This document shows positions 1 to 12,700 of a stretch of DNA of 64,000 bases, one piece after another. The notes beneath the pieces were generated by a model that ran no database searches, was not told the origin of the DNA, and saw nothing but the letters and a program-made list of their open reading frames with translations. Source of the stretch: Manis javanica (lineage: Eukaryota > Chordata > Mammalia > Pholidota > Manidae). Position numbers and translations under genes: made by a program. Every line of letters starts with the position of its first letter. Within the stretch, counting starts at the first letter, position 1. The stretch is taken from the NCBI RefSeq assembly GCF_040802235.1, contig NC_133156.1, forward strand, positions 116,218,173 through 116,282,172. Reading direction: 5' to 3'.

Positions 1-394
1 TCAGGTGTGTGCCTGTAGACTATGTGTTAATCCAAGCTAGACAAGGGCATTAAAACATCCACGGATACAGAAGATTTCTCTCAAAGCGGGGGGTGAGGTT
101 CTGAGCCTCACCTCTCTTGATCCCCATTTTCTCACCTGATGGTCCCCCTGCGACTGTGCCTGTCTTAGGTTGTTCCTCCCTTGAGGAATCTTACCCGTCT
201 CTGGCTAACCAGTCATCTTCCGGGGCCATACAGGGAGATGTAAAGTTGGTAAGTGAGAGAGAAGCCATATTGTTTGAAAAGGTTAGCTTTTTACTTCTTT
301 GCAGATTTATGCCCTGTGGCTTCTATGCCCAACATTTGTCTTGAGGTATCTTTACCACTTGGAGGAATTATGATACTCGGTAAATTCGATATGA
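1..394 (-). mobile_element. ERV-derived poly(A) retroelement, copy A (partial)
   Basis: Near-identical to 8662-9055 of the complete copy at 8209-9768, in the same (minus) orientation. It covers the 3' UTR downstream of the retroviral env. Its LTR and tail side lie off the window to the left, and it is 5'-truncated at about 394, where it meets L1 sequence and copy B. It carries no intact gene; short open frames are incidental. Confidence 0.8.
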
Positions 395-400
395 TACCCC

Positions 401-793
401 TTTTTTTTTTGAGAGGACATCTCTCATATTTATTGATATGGTTGTTAACAACAATAAAATTCTGTATAGGGGACTCAATGCACAATCATTAATCAACCCC
501 AAGCCTAATTCTCAACAGTCTTCAATCTTCTGAAGCATAACGAACAAGTTTTTACATGTTGAACAAGTTCTTACATAGTGAATAAGTTCTTACATGGTGA
601 ACAGTGCAAGGGCAGTTATCACAGAAACTTTCAGTTTTGATCATGCATCATGAACTATAAACAATCAGGTCAATTCTGATTATTCGTTTGATTTTTATAC
701 TTGATTTATATGAATCCCACATTTCTCCATTATTATTATTATTATTATTTTTAATAAAATGCTGAAGTGGTAGGTAGATGCAAGATAAAGGTC
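401..793 (-). mobile_element. ERV-derived poly(A) retroelement, copy B (5'-truncated LTR)
   Basis: A T-run at 401-410 (poly(A) tail on the minus strand) leads into the LTR end with an inverted AATAAA-type signal. It matches 8222-8613 of the complete copy. Probable target duplication TACCC(C)TTTTTT at 395-406 and 797-807. The insertion lies at the boundary between copy A and an L1 fragment, so the elements are nested. Confidence 0.75.
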
Positions 794-802
794 CTCTACC
801 CT

Positions 803-1490
803 TTTTTAAATCGGGTTATTTGTTTTTTGGGTATTGAGGCGTGTGAGTTCTTTATATATTTTGGATGTTAACCCCTTGTCAGATATGTTGTTTACAAATA
901 TATTCTCCCATACTGTAGGACGCCTTTTTGTTCTACTCATGGTGTCCTTTGCTGTACAGAAGCTTTTTAGTTTGATATAGTCCTGCTTGTTCATTTTTGC
1001 TTTTGTTTCCCTTGCCCAAGGAGATATGTTCAGGAAAAAGTTGCTCATGTTTATATTCAAGAGATTTTTGCCTATGTTCTCTTCTGAGTTTTATGGTTTC
1101 ATGACTTACATTCAGGTCTTTGATCCATTTCGAGTTTACTTTTTGTGTATGGCGTTAGGCAATCCAGTTTCATTCTCTTATATGCAGCTCTCCAGTTTTG
1201 CCAACATCAGTTGTTGAAGAGGCTGCCATTTCTCCATTATATATTCATAGCTCCTTTATCATACACTAATTGACCATATATACTTGGGTTTATTATATCT
1301 GGGCTTCCTATTCTTTTCCATTGATCTTTGGGTCTGTTCTTGTGCCAGTACCAAATTCTCTTGATTATTGTGGCTTCGTAGTAGACCTTAAAGTTGGGGA
1401 ACATAATCACCCAGCTTTATTCTTCCTTCTCAGGATTGCTTTGGCTATTCAGGGTCTTTTGTGCTTCCATATGAATTTTAGAACTATCAA
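803..1490 (-). mobile_element. LINE-1 ORF2 fragment
   Basis: Reads as the antisense of the L1 ORF2 3' half: TTATATATTTTGGATGTTAACCCC-type motifs, the GTGTATGG segment and the TTGATTATTGTGGCTTCGTAG segment occur in the usual order. It is broken by many stops and is 5'-truncated near 1490. Confidence 0.8.
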
Positions 1491-3097
1491 ATAGGTATAA
1501 TTTAAAAATATATAAATGACAAAGTTATGAAAAGCTATCTAATCTTAGTGATAATTAAAGAAATGCAAATTATAGCTTCTAGAAAAATGTGACAGTGGGC
1601 ACTTCTAAGCAAGCTTTTCTGCCATCCTACCTTATATTCCCCTCTGCTGCTCTCCCCTGGCTGTGCCTTAAAGTTACATAGAGGCTGAAATTTCCAAGAA
1701 TTTCCCATTCTTGGACATTCAGATGTAGTTGGACTGAGGTGGAGCCTGGGCAAGGAGTTGGAGAGCTCCTAACGTGATTCTTCTGTACAGTCAGGCTTGT
1801 AAACTATTCTTAAAATTCTCTGTTGATTATTTACCCTTGTGTGTCCTTTATAGTACCATGATGCTCTCAAAGATGTTAAGGTGGAGAAAGGCTAATCCTG
1901 TAACAAGTGAAAGCAAGGCATTATTCTGTTACCTAACTGAAAAATACATACATACTTTGACAAAGACAAAAGTTACCTTCTGGTAGTTGCAATGACTTTG
2001 TTCTTTGTTTTTCTGAAATAAACATATGTTGCTTTTATAATTAAAAATGTTTAGCTTATGGATTATAGGGTCTTTCCTCTCACCTAGATAATCAACCATG
2101 TATATGGGTAGGAATTTACATTTGCACATACTACGGTAACATACTTTAATGTATAATTTGCCAGTTGTTGTATTTATAAAACAAAAAGGTCATTTTATCC
2201 AAGCTCTTGCCTGCAAAGTCATAAAAGAAAGGAGAGCAGCCAACAAGGTGCTTGGATAACAGAACTGGCATCAATTAACTGATCCTTTCCATTATTATAC
2301 CAAGTTTTTATGATGAGGAATTAATATATGAGAAGGTAACAAATACCTTAGTATATCTGACTTAAACAGAAGATGGTGCTCATTTAATATAGCTTGTAAA
2401 CTTCGACCACATAGGCACAGTAAACTATCCTGAGTTTATGGTTGATTCACTAATTGACCCAATGTAAATTCTTGGGCATGAAGTGACTTTTTCTTAAAAA
2501 AATTTTAAACTGGTCTCATGTATGGAAGCCATTCAGTCTCCATAAGCCCTGTGTCCTTAAAAGAACTATCAAATACCAGTTTTATAAAACACATGACTTT
2601 TTCACCACCTTACCAATAGAGATAAAAAAAATATTTAACACAAAGTGGTAAACATTTAAAGTCTATTATAAAAATCCATTTTAGTAGCAGTAGTGGTGCC
2701 ATAATTCACTGACATAGGCAGTGACAGGCTTAAACTGTGATTATTTTGGATGCCTTGTAAGAACTATGTCCCTAAGATCCAAAAAGAAGATGTTATTTAT
2801 GGAAGGCAGATAGGCTAAATCAGGAAAAGAAAGCAAGAGAAAAACTTTTTGACACCTTCGGTTTTTATTGGAAACAGAGACCAACTTAGTTGCTTTCTGT
2901 GTTTTTATGTGATTGCAACTGAGGACTTTTTTCCTCTTTTCTCTGATTTGTATAATGGGAATTACAAGGATAATGGGTTTGGTAAGAACTCACTTTCAGC
3001 TTAGTTGGAGGCCATCTATACATATTTTTAAAGATCTGTTTCAAAGTTCATGTATTCAGAAAAAGAAGAGCATTTTATAAAAACAGTGCTTTCTTAG
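1491..3097. other. PAIP1 intronic DNA, nothing recognised
   Basis: AT-rich sequence without conserved exon, RNA gene or clear repeat that I can name. Short open frames on both strands show no coding character. Confidence 0.5.
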
Positions 3098-3307
3098 GTG
3101 GCATTATGATTAGCATGTATAATTTGGGGGGCGGGCACAGAGGGCTGTACAACACAGAGAAGACAAGTAGTGATTCTACAGCATCTTACTACACTGATGG
3201 ACAGTGACTGCAATGGGGAATGTGGGGGGAACTTGGTGATGGGTGAGTCTAGTAAACATAATGTTCTTCATGTAATTGTATAGTAATGATACCAAAATAA
3301 AAAAAAT
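3098..3307 (+). mobile_element. LINE-1 3' end, short 5'-truncated insertion
   Basis: Lineage-specific L1 3' end (reverse complement of the L1 tails at 38.8, 49.7 and 50.6 kb), ending in an A-rich tail. It is flanked by a 17-18 bp target duplication, AAAACAGTGCTTTCTTA, at 3081-3097 and 3308-3325. Confidence 0.85.
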
Positions 3308-3652
3308 AAAAACAGTGCTTTCTTAATGAAAAGCCTGTAATACAAATAAGGTGAGCTTTTTTTTTCTTTTTGGTGCCAATATACAACAAACCTCATGAAA
3401 CCTATGTTGCTTAAACATATTATAAACTTGATCTGTTTAGAATAGTTGAAAATAATCCTAGCAATTAGTATGGAAAGATGATGTGTATTCCGGTTTCTTC
3501 AGTAGTTGGGAACACTTTATTGTAAAAGTAAGGGCGTTGATGCATTGTACTTTCCTCTGTATGCTTGTGAACAACCAAACTGGCAAATGGTCGTTTTGTT
3601 TGACTGTATTAAACAAAGCAATGCAAGATTATAAAAGGTGTATCTTTGTTAG

Positions 3653-3764
3653 ATGTCGGACTGAATATGAAGCTAAAGATCAAGCTGCAAAAGGGGATGA
3701 AGTAACTCGAAAACGATTCCATGCATTTGTTCTCTTTTTGGGAGAACTTTATCTTAACCTGGAG
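3653..3764 (+). CDS. PAIP1: PAIP1 coding exon (MIF4G part)
   Basis: 112 bp. Acceptor AG at 3651-3652, donor GT at 3765. The first base completes an arginine codon from the upstream exon. It encodes CRTEYEAKDQAAKGDEV and ends ELYLNLE. The open frame running upstream from 3483 is intron read-through, not a start. Confidence 0.95.
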
Positions 3765-6700
3765 GTGAGGAGAAATTTTTCTTTTTGTTAAGTATTGACC
3801 AAGCCTAAGAATGTAAACTGGTAATAAGGATTCTGTCTCTGTTAAACTTTTACAACATTAAGTGTGAAATGGAAAAGGGGCAATGGGAGAGAAAGAAATG
3901 ATGCCCCAGAACCTGCTCATGGTAGTGTCTGCACTCAGATGAACTGTCTGTAACATTTGTTTCTCCCATTCATGGGCAGGGCATTAGGAAGTAGTTCCTG
4001 GGCATTTTAAAGTCTTGATGTACTTTTGAAAAGCCTTGGTTTATTTGGGAGTTTAAGTTTTTGAAATATAAACAGTCTTCCCTTTTTGAATCGTTGCATC
4101 ATAAATATTAGTATATTGAGTATGTTACTTTCAGATGGTGGCTCAAAAACAAATTACAGAATATAAAGCATTGAGTGAAGAGGAGAGAGACTAGAGTTTC
4201 TGGGGTTTTTATTCCCCATTCTAATTCACCAAGAATAGTTCTTGGTCATATTTTATATATTGCTCTTCCATGTAAAAAACATTTGTACAAAGTCTACAGC
4301 TAAACATGATTGTAAATTGATGTTACATATGAGTATATGCTTGTTAGGAGGCAGCGTTAAGTGCTGAATATTACTTTGGAATGATTTGATTTTTTTTTTT
4401 TTGACTAGTTAGTCCCAGATAAAATTATACCTTAGTAAACTCTAATTTGAGGAATTAGTCTCATAAACACCACTCAAAAGTCTCTTGAATCCACTGGCAG
4501 ATGTGCATCTCAGTCTCAGTCAGAGCATCTGAAAGGACTGTGTTCAATCTAGTGGCTAATTTAACTCTTTTTACCACAGATGGACTTAACTTTTTAAAAA
4601 GATGTCATGCCTTAATCTTTTTCAGTTTAACTTGTATATGAGCCAAAATAAGCATCAATCTAAAGTATGCCTTAAATAAAGAGTCATTTTAAGAATTTGT
4701 TGATCATTTTCTATATGGAATTAATGATGCTATGTCTGTGAGGAGTATAAAGATAAGGCATGGCTTTTGAATCTAAAATTATTCTAAGCAGAGAGCTGAG
4801 ATACATAAAAACAATTCTAAAGCAAAATGGTATTTTTAAACAGCATAAAGAGCAGAGTAAAATGCTGTGTTTCAGGTGTTAGCTTAATAGACTAGAGAAT
4901 GCTTTGTGAAACTAACTTTAAAGGAGGCTTCAGTTATCCTGGCCATATGCTATGTGTGAAAATGAGAAATTTTACCTAAAGTTTATTAGTTTTATTAATG
5001 GTCTTAGTTACATGTAAAGTAAATCTAATTTTGTGAAGATACCAGAATCTGTTTCTGTGATTTTTGTATCATTTAACTTAAAACACTTACTTTGTCAACA
5101 CATTATTAGAGCATTTATATATCTGTCTTATATTTTAGCATAATTGCTTTTCATTTTCTTTTGTTCCAAAAGATCAAGGGAACAAATGGACAGGTTACAA
5201 GAGCAGATATTCTTCAGGTTGGGCTTCGGGAGTTGTTGAATGCCCTCTTTTCTAATCCTATGGATGACAACTTAATATGTGCAGTAAAATTACTGAAGGT
5301 AAGTTTTACCTTTTTTTCCTTAAAAGTAACTGTTTTCCCCATTAGTGTATGATTTAGAGGAAGGAAAGTATATATAGTACACAAATGAATTCAAGATTAA
5401 ATTACTACTTTAAGTTAAATAATTGACATTTTATGTTGCTTTCAAATTTAAATATTAGAAAAGCAATATATGCATATTGTTTGATGTAAGAATCAAAATT
5501 TAGAAATGGAAGACAGGAAGTCCTTCACTTGACCACCTTCTGTAAATTTCCTTTTCTTGCTTTCCCCTGTCTGCATGTGTGTGCTCATAAATAAGATCTT
5601 GTTCCGGTTGTGGCTTGCTTTTTTACCATCTAACAAAGATCTTAGCTTTTCGCATGACACACAGATTTATTGCTTTCTTCAGTAGCTTCCTCGTCTTCTG
5701 TGGTATGCATGCACATTGTTTATCCATTCTGTCATTGAACAGTTGTATAATTTTCAGCTTAGCCATTGCAGCACTGTCAGTAATCGTTCATGTCTTTATA
5801 TTGTAGTCGTATATGTATGTTAAATTCCTAAGTATGGATTTGAGTGTGTATGCTTTAATTTGATACAAAATGCCAAATTTCCCCTCTAAATGTTAAACCA
5901 GAGTGTATTCCCACCAACACTGAATGTATGCATTTCTTTTCAGTGTCCTTATTAGTGATGTATATGGATATTATAATCAGTCCTAGTTTTTGTGTTGTCG
6001 TTCATGATAAGTAAAACAAAGCCTTCATTTGAATTTGCATTTTCCTGATAACTAGTGAATTTAAGCATTTCTTCATGTTAGCCATTTTTGATTCTGTGAA
6101 TTACTTGTTTATATCCTTGATTAATTTGTTCCCTGATGAAGTTTTTCTTTTCTTTAAATTCAAAGTTTCCATATTTACTGCATGTTGCATATTTTTAAAA
6201 AGTGATGGGCTATAAAATATTATTCAGTGTATCTTAGTTATACAGGGAATATACCATACAGTCATTAACACACAGTAGCTGTAAAGTTCTGCTGTAGTTC
6301 ATTGCTTTAGTTTCTCTCAGTCAAGAAAAATATAGAGGTTCTAGAGATCCTTATTAGACAGTAGAGAATAATTGGGAATATTTAACTTGAGAAATTCATT
6401 TTGTTTAAAGAATGCTTGAATTGCTACTAATATCTTACTTTTTGGAATTTCTGTACTTTATTGAATTCCTTATTTTACTGATACCTGCTTTTTTAGTTGA
6501 CAGGGTCAGTTTTGGAAGATGCCTGGAAGGAAAAAGGAAAGACTGATATGGAAGAAATTATTCAGAGAATTGAAAATGTTGTCCTTGATGCAAATTGTAG
6601 TAGGTAGGAAAAGAAAGAATATAGTCTAATAAAACTCAATTTCATTCCTTTTCTCTGGGCATGGTTTTTTTAATCTATACTTCACCAGAATTATTGAAAT

Positions 6701-9700
6701 CTTATCTACAGAAATAATTTCTGTAAAAGTATAACATTTTACCTTCTCATTTAGCCATTTTTATTCCATCGTGTTTATAAACTGGAAAAGTTAAGATTTT
6801 CCTGTTAGAAGATATGAGTGCATTGAAAAATAAAATGACTCAGACTTTAAGTTGTACTATAAATATTGGGTGTAAAGTATCATAAGTCCATATAGGGGCA
6901 TAAAAATGCAGGATAGTCACTGCCTTTAAAAATGACATAATGATGGTTACATGGAATTAATTTTCAAGGTTTTAAATTTATGTTAGTATGGGAAATTTCT
7001 AGACTATCAAAGCATTGGATATATGTGTTAAATTTATGAACCAAAATTTTAGTAGTCTGTGGTAGTTTAGAGCCCAACAACACTTATTATGAATATACTT
7101 TAATTCATTTTTTGCTTTTGTCCTCAGAGATGTGAAACAGATGCTCTTGAAGCTTGTAGAACTCCGATCAAGTAACTGGGGTAGAGTCCATGCAACCTCA
7201 ACATACAGAGAAGCAACACCTGAAAATGATCCTAACTATTTTATGGTATGCCAGTGTTCAAATTTTAAGTTTAGCTTATTGTTTGAGAACAATTCAATTT
7301 TGGTGATTTCTAGATGACTTACATGAAACTGTTCTCGGAATTTAATTCCTACTGACACTTTTGACTGGCTTAGGTCACATGGCAGCCAGCAGGACAGATA
7401 AGTAGAAGAAACATGGAATCCTCCAGTGAAAGGAAGGTTAAACAAGAGAAAGCTCCACCCAGTGGCTAATGAAATTAATGAGGTTTGGACTCTGTTGAGC
7501 ATAGGGATTGCACAAAGTACTTTTTCCCAGAGAATTCATAACCGAATTCATAACCAACCAAAGGCCTGCATCTCAAACTTTTGCTTTGTATATTGTAGTA
7601 AATTAAGAAAATAATAGGTTACGAGGCCAGTGATGCCTTAAAGCTCCTGCCATGACATACATAAAACATTTATGGAGAAATGCTCCTATGACCCCAGTCT
7701 TGGAAATTCTTTAAAAAATGACAGGAACTACAACTAAAAATGAGCCAACACTAAATCACCAATGCACAACGCAATAGTTCACCATGAATGCAACAGACAA
7801 TAGATGACAGCAGGGTTTGAACCACAGAACTTGAGAGAAAGCAATAGAAATCTGAAAACTATAGACTTTCCCAGTGAAATGAAAATGGCTGCCAGGAAAT
7901 CAGTTTTTTATTATCGGGTACAGACAATTTGCATCAGTCGTTTTTCATTAATTAATGTGCTTTACATCAATTCTGAAATGATTACATATTTTTATCACTT
8001 TGATTCGTCCTAGAATGAACCAACGTTTTATACCTCCGATGGTGTTCCTTTCACTGCAGCTGATCCAGGTATGTTGTTTCACAGTCCAGTTTTTGGTAAG
8101 GTAGTTAATTACAGAAAACCATACCTTCATCACCAAGTTTTAGCTTTTCAAGAGTTCACAACATTTTAAAATATGGGGTAAAATAAAGGTTTGTCTCACA
8201 ATATTCTTTTTTTTTTTTTTTTTTTTGAGAGGGCATCTCTCATATTTATTGATCAAATGGTTGTTAACAACAATAAAATTCTGTATAGGGGGGGTCAATG
8301 CTCAATGCACAATCATTAATCCATCTCAAGCCTAATTCTCATCAGTCTCCAATCTTCTGAAGCATAATGAACAAGTTCTTACATGGTGAACGAATTCTTA
8401 CATAGTGAGTAAGTTCTTACATGGTGAACAGTACAAGGGCATTCATCACAGAAACTTTCGGTTTTGATCACGCATTATGAACTATAAACAATCAGGTCAA
8501 ATATGAATATTCGTTTGATTTTTATACTTGATTTATATGTGGATTCCACATTTCTCCCTTTATTATTATTATTATTTTTATTTTTAATAAAATGCTGAAG
8601 TGGTAGGTAGATGCAAGATAAAGGTAGAAAATAGTTTAGTGTTGTAAGAGAGCAATTGTAGATGATCATGTGTGTGCCTGTAGACTATGTGCTAATCCGA
8701 GCTAGACAAGGGCAATAAAACATCCACGGATGCAGAGGCTTTCTCTCAAAACGGGGGGGGGGGGAGGTTCTAAGCTTCACCATTGTTGTTCCCCAGTTTC
8801 TCACCTGATGTCACCCTGTGACTGTGCCTGTCTTAGGTTGTTCCTCCCTTGAGGAATCTTACCCATCTCTGGCTAACCAGTCATCTTCCGGGGCCATACA
8901 GGGAAATGTAAAGTTGGTGAGAGAGAAGCCATATTGTTTGAAAAGGTTAGCTTTTTACTTCTTTGCAGATTTATGCCCTGTGGCTTCTATGCCCAGCACT
9001 TGTCTCAAGGTATCTTTACCATCTGGAGGAATTATGATGCTTGGTAAATTCGATATGAGGCACGAATTCTATTTAAGGGTTGTAATTAGGAAGGAAGAAG
9101 AAAAGCTATAGAGGTAGCATATGGAACAAAACATGGGAGGATTGATTATTTCTTTGCCATATCTTCTTGTAGAGTACCTTAAGCATGTATAGGTTTTAAA
9201 CTACTAACTAACTTGCGGACACATATTAACATAATAGGAATACGGTGACATAAACAAAGCAAATCTATAATTACCATCCATCTCCAGTGAAGCCAAGAAA
9301 ACCAGTTAGGCACCCTAGGCATTTGTGAAAATTTGTCTATGATATGATGGATATTGTCCAACTGTACTTGAACAGTCTGAGAGAAATCAGACAAATTAAA
9401 GCAACCCATTTCTGGGATCTGTTCACATCCCATATGTTCTTTTAACCATAGATAGTCTATAGTCGTAAGATTTTGGAGCGCTACAACTTGCATACCTCTG
9501 AACTCCTGGTTGAGTTCCAACAGTACAGATCCGGTCAAATTCGTTGTCTCACTGTATGCACATGCCAGCCTAGACATCTCCCTCCTCATTCCAGTGGCAA
9601 GTCCAGGAAACGGTGGGATGGACGCAGCCACAACCGCAGCATCGCCCGGATACCTGTGGAGGCTTTTTGATGATCATCCCCCGGCACGAGTCCTCCAGAG

Positions 9701-12700
9701 AGTGCTGATGCCGGAAGCTCCTCCTCATATCGTATCTTAGTTCATTTTACGAGTAGCCAAGCTAGGCCTTTGTCTCACAATATTCTTAATAGTGACCACT
9801 TGGAGCCAGTTCTAATGGAAAGTCTGACTCAGTATCTTGTCACCTTCACAATGAAGGATTGGAAAAATTCTTCAATTAAATGCAACCATTTTTATTTTGT
9901 ATTTCCACTAATATTTGTTTTTATACTTTCAGCTTTCAGGTGGTTAGAATGAAAGAGAAAAATGATTCCAGTTTACTGCATAGTCGGCAACTTTCATTAA
10001 CATGGGTTAATACTTGCAGTTAGGAAGAATTACAGATTTCATTAATGCTAGGGTCAAAGTTAATTAAAATCCAAGTCTCTGCACACTTCACCTTCCAGAC
10101 AAGGCCCATTTATACAAAGATTGCTTTAATCATGATAAATGGGACTGTCTTGTGAGCGGGAGAGAAGTTTTTCCCATTTTAATAAAAACTACAACCAGCT
10201 TATTGTCAAAATTTTCCCATTTGTTTGTTTCCTCTGGATAGCATCCTGTGTCTCCAGCACAAAGGAGGTAGAAAGAAGGACTGATTAACCTTTGATTTTA
10301 AATTATGAAACTGTCAAAAACAAACACTGCAAAAAAACTGACCTATATTAATTCACGGTCAAGATTAAACAATGTCATTTTGCTGTGTTAATGTATACCG
10401 TGGGTCCTTTTAAAGAAAGAAAACACTACAGATACTATTAAAACCATTCTCTGTTCTGTGATTGGTTCCCCCCACCCTCCCTTCCTTGTAGCACTTCCCT
10501 CCCAAAAGCACTTACTATCCTGAGGGTTGGTGTCATTATAATGCTTTTTTACTTCATATGTGTCTGTAAACAAAAGGTATTACCACATTCAGTAGTAGTA
10601 ACCTAAATGCTATCTTACTACGCACTTTCTCTGCAACTTATTTTTTATTCAGTATTATTTTCAGTATTTATCCATGTTGGTATATATATATAGCTTTAGT
10701 TCATTTTAAATGCCAAACAGTATTCCACTCAAGTAAACCATGGTTTATAGATCCCCTACTTACTGATGGTCTGGTGAATCGTTCTGTGGTTCACCCTTGT
10801 AACTACAGCAGTGTTGTACAAACATCTTTAGTCCCTGTGCACATGCAGGAGTTTCTTTGGGGTGAAATAGAATTGTTATAGGCTATGTGCAAGTCTTCAA
10901 CTTCACTGAATGTTTCTAAACTACTTTCTAGCATGATTACCACTTAAATATAACCACAAGCAACATGCGAGGGTTCCTATTTATCATCCTCGGCAACACT
11001 TACTGTTACCAAACCTAATTTTTGTCAGTTTGATTGTATGAAATTGTAAACTTTATTCCCCTACTAGTGATACTGAATTGCTTTCCATGTTTCTATTGAC
11101 CTTTGGATTTCTTCCTTTGAGAATTGCCTATTTTTGTTCTTTGCTTATAATTCTATGTGATGTTTTCTCTTACTGATTTGTAATTCCTTACTAGCCTAGG
11201 AAATGATCCTTTGTCAACTTCTAGGATGTTCTGTCTTTTCATTTTGTGTGCCTTGTCACATAGCAGCTTTGAGTTACAATGTAAACTAAGTGTTCCAGTC
11301 TCATTTGTGCTATGACTATCAAATTCCATTTTCTTCTAAAAAATTAATTTTGTTGCTTTTCATGTTAGGTCTTTAATCCATCTGCCTAATTTTCATAAGT
11401 GGGATATAGTAGGAATTAAGTATTTCTTCCATGGTCCCTTGTTCAGAAACAGGTATTCAAGTCATCCTTCCTCTCTCAGATAAAATGTCCTTTTGTTGTG
11501 TACCGTAGAACTCTTCTATCAACTTGTGTCTTAACTCCTGTATCTATGTAGATCTTCTGTTTGTCTCAACCCCAGTACCACATTCTTCATTATTCTTACT
11601 GTAAGTCTTGCTGTGTTGTTAAGAAAAATTTTTCTTTTTCCCTTATTCTTCAAAGTAACCTTGATGTATTTTGGTTCTGTGTTCTTTATCTTTGATCTGT
11701 TTAAATTGTTTATTTCTAGACTATTTTGTTTATAGAAATTCAGTTTGGCTTTTCTAATTGAATTTTGTTAAGAGAATCTTGATATTTTCTCAGTTTAAGT
11801 CCTTTTTCTCATCATTCTAAGCATGATTGTTTTTGTTTTACTGTCAGTCTTTCTAGTCCTCCTGTTATTTCTGATTATCACACACAAAGTTTTTTCTTTA
11901 TATTGTGTGATCTCTTTTACTGAAATCTCATATGTAACAGTCTTTCTTGGACTTTTTTTTGGAAAAAGTTTTACAGAAAGCTACAAAAGGAAAAACTGTA
12001 CAAACAACATTCACCTACCCTTTCCTTAGCTGTACCTTTTGTTAACAGTTTATTCTATTTGCTCTGTCATTTGTTCTCTCCACCCTCACTCCTTTTTTTC
12101 TCACCATTTGAAGTTACATATATTATGGCCCTTTATGACTACTACAGTGTTTTAACCTGCTCTAAGTTCTTTTTCACAAAAAATCCCTGTAGCTTGGATC
12201 AGAGGAACATCTAATCCAAAGTGGGTTTTATATTTGCTCCTGCCAGGAGCTGCAGGTTAACACTAAAAACTGGCTTTATTTTATTGTCCCAGGAGTTGTT
12301 TATGGGGATAGTAGAAATTTGAGGTCCATTGTTAAAAATTCAGGAACACCTTTCTTCAGAGTACTGTCCCCATTCCAAACCAGGCTGAGACAACCAAGCT
12401 TTTTTGCCATCTTCCTTTTCCACCTAGGGGTTTTTCATTTTGTTTATTTATTTTTTCTTAGTCTACCTTTTGCTTGAGATATCAGCCCTTTAAAGGCCCT
12501 GGGTTTGTGCAGGGTGAGATGGGCATGTGGCATGAATCCCATCTCCATTTCACATGGGTCCAAGACCTTGCTTTCTGACCTTCACTGGTTTTGAAATCCG
12601 AGGCCACGTGGTCTGCGAGCCTCCCCGGTGCGATGGTTATGTGCAGTTTTCAGTACCCTTTTTGATTTTGTCATGTGGTGACTTGATTTTCTTTTTTGTG

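Noticed and set aside
3483-3652. Apparent N-terminal extension of the PAIP1 exon with an ATG
   Set aside because: Intron read-through; a proper acceptor at 3651-3652 and the known protein define the exon start.
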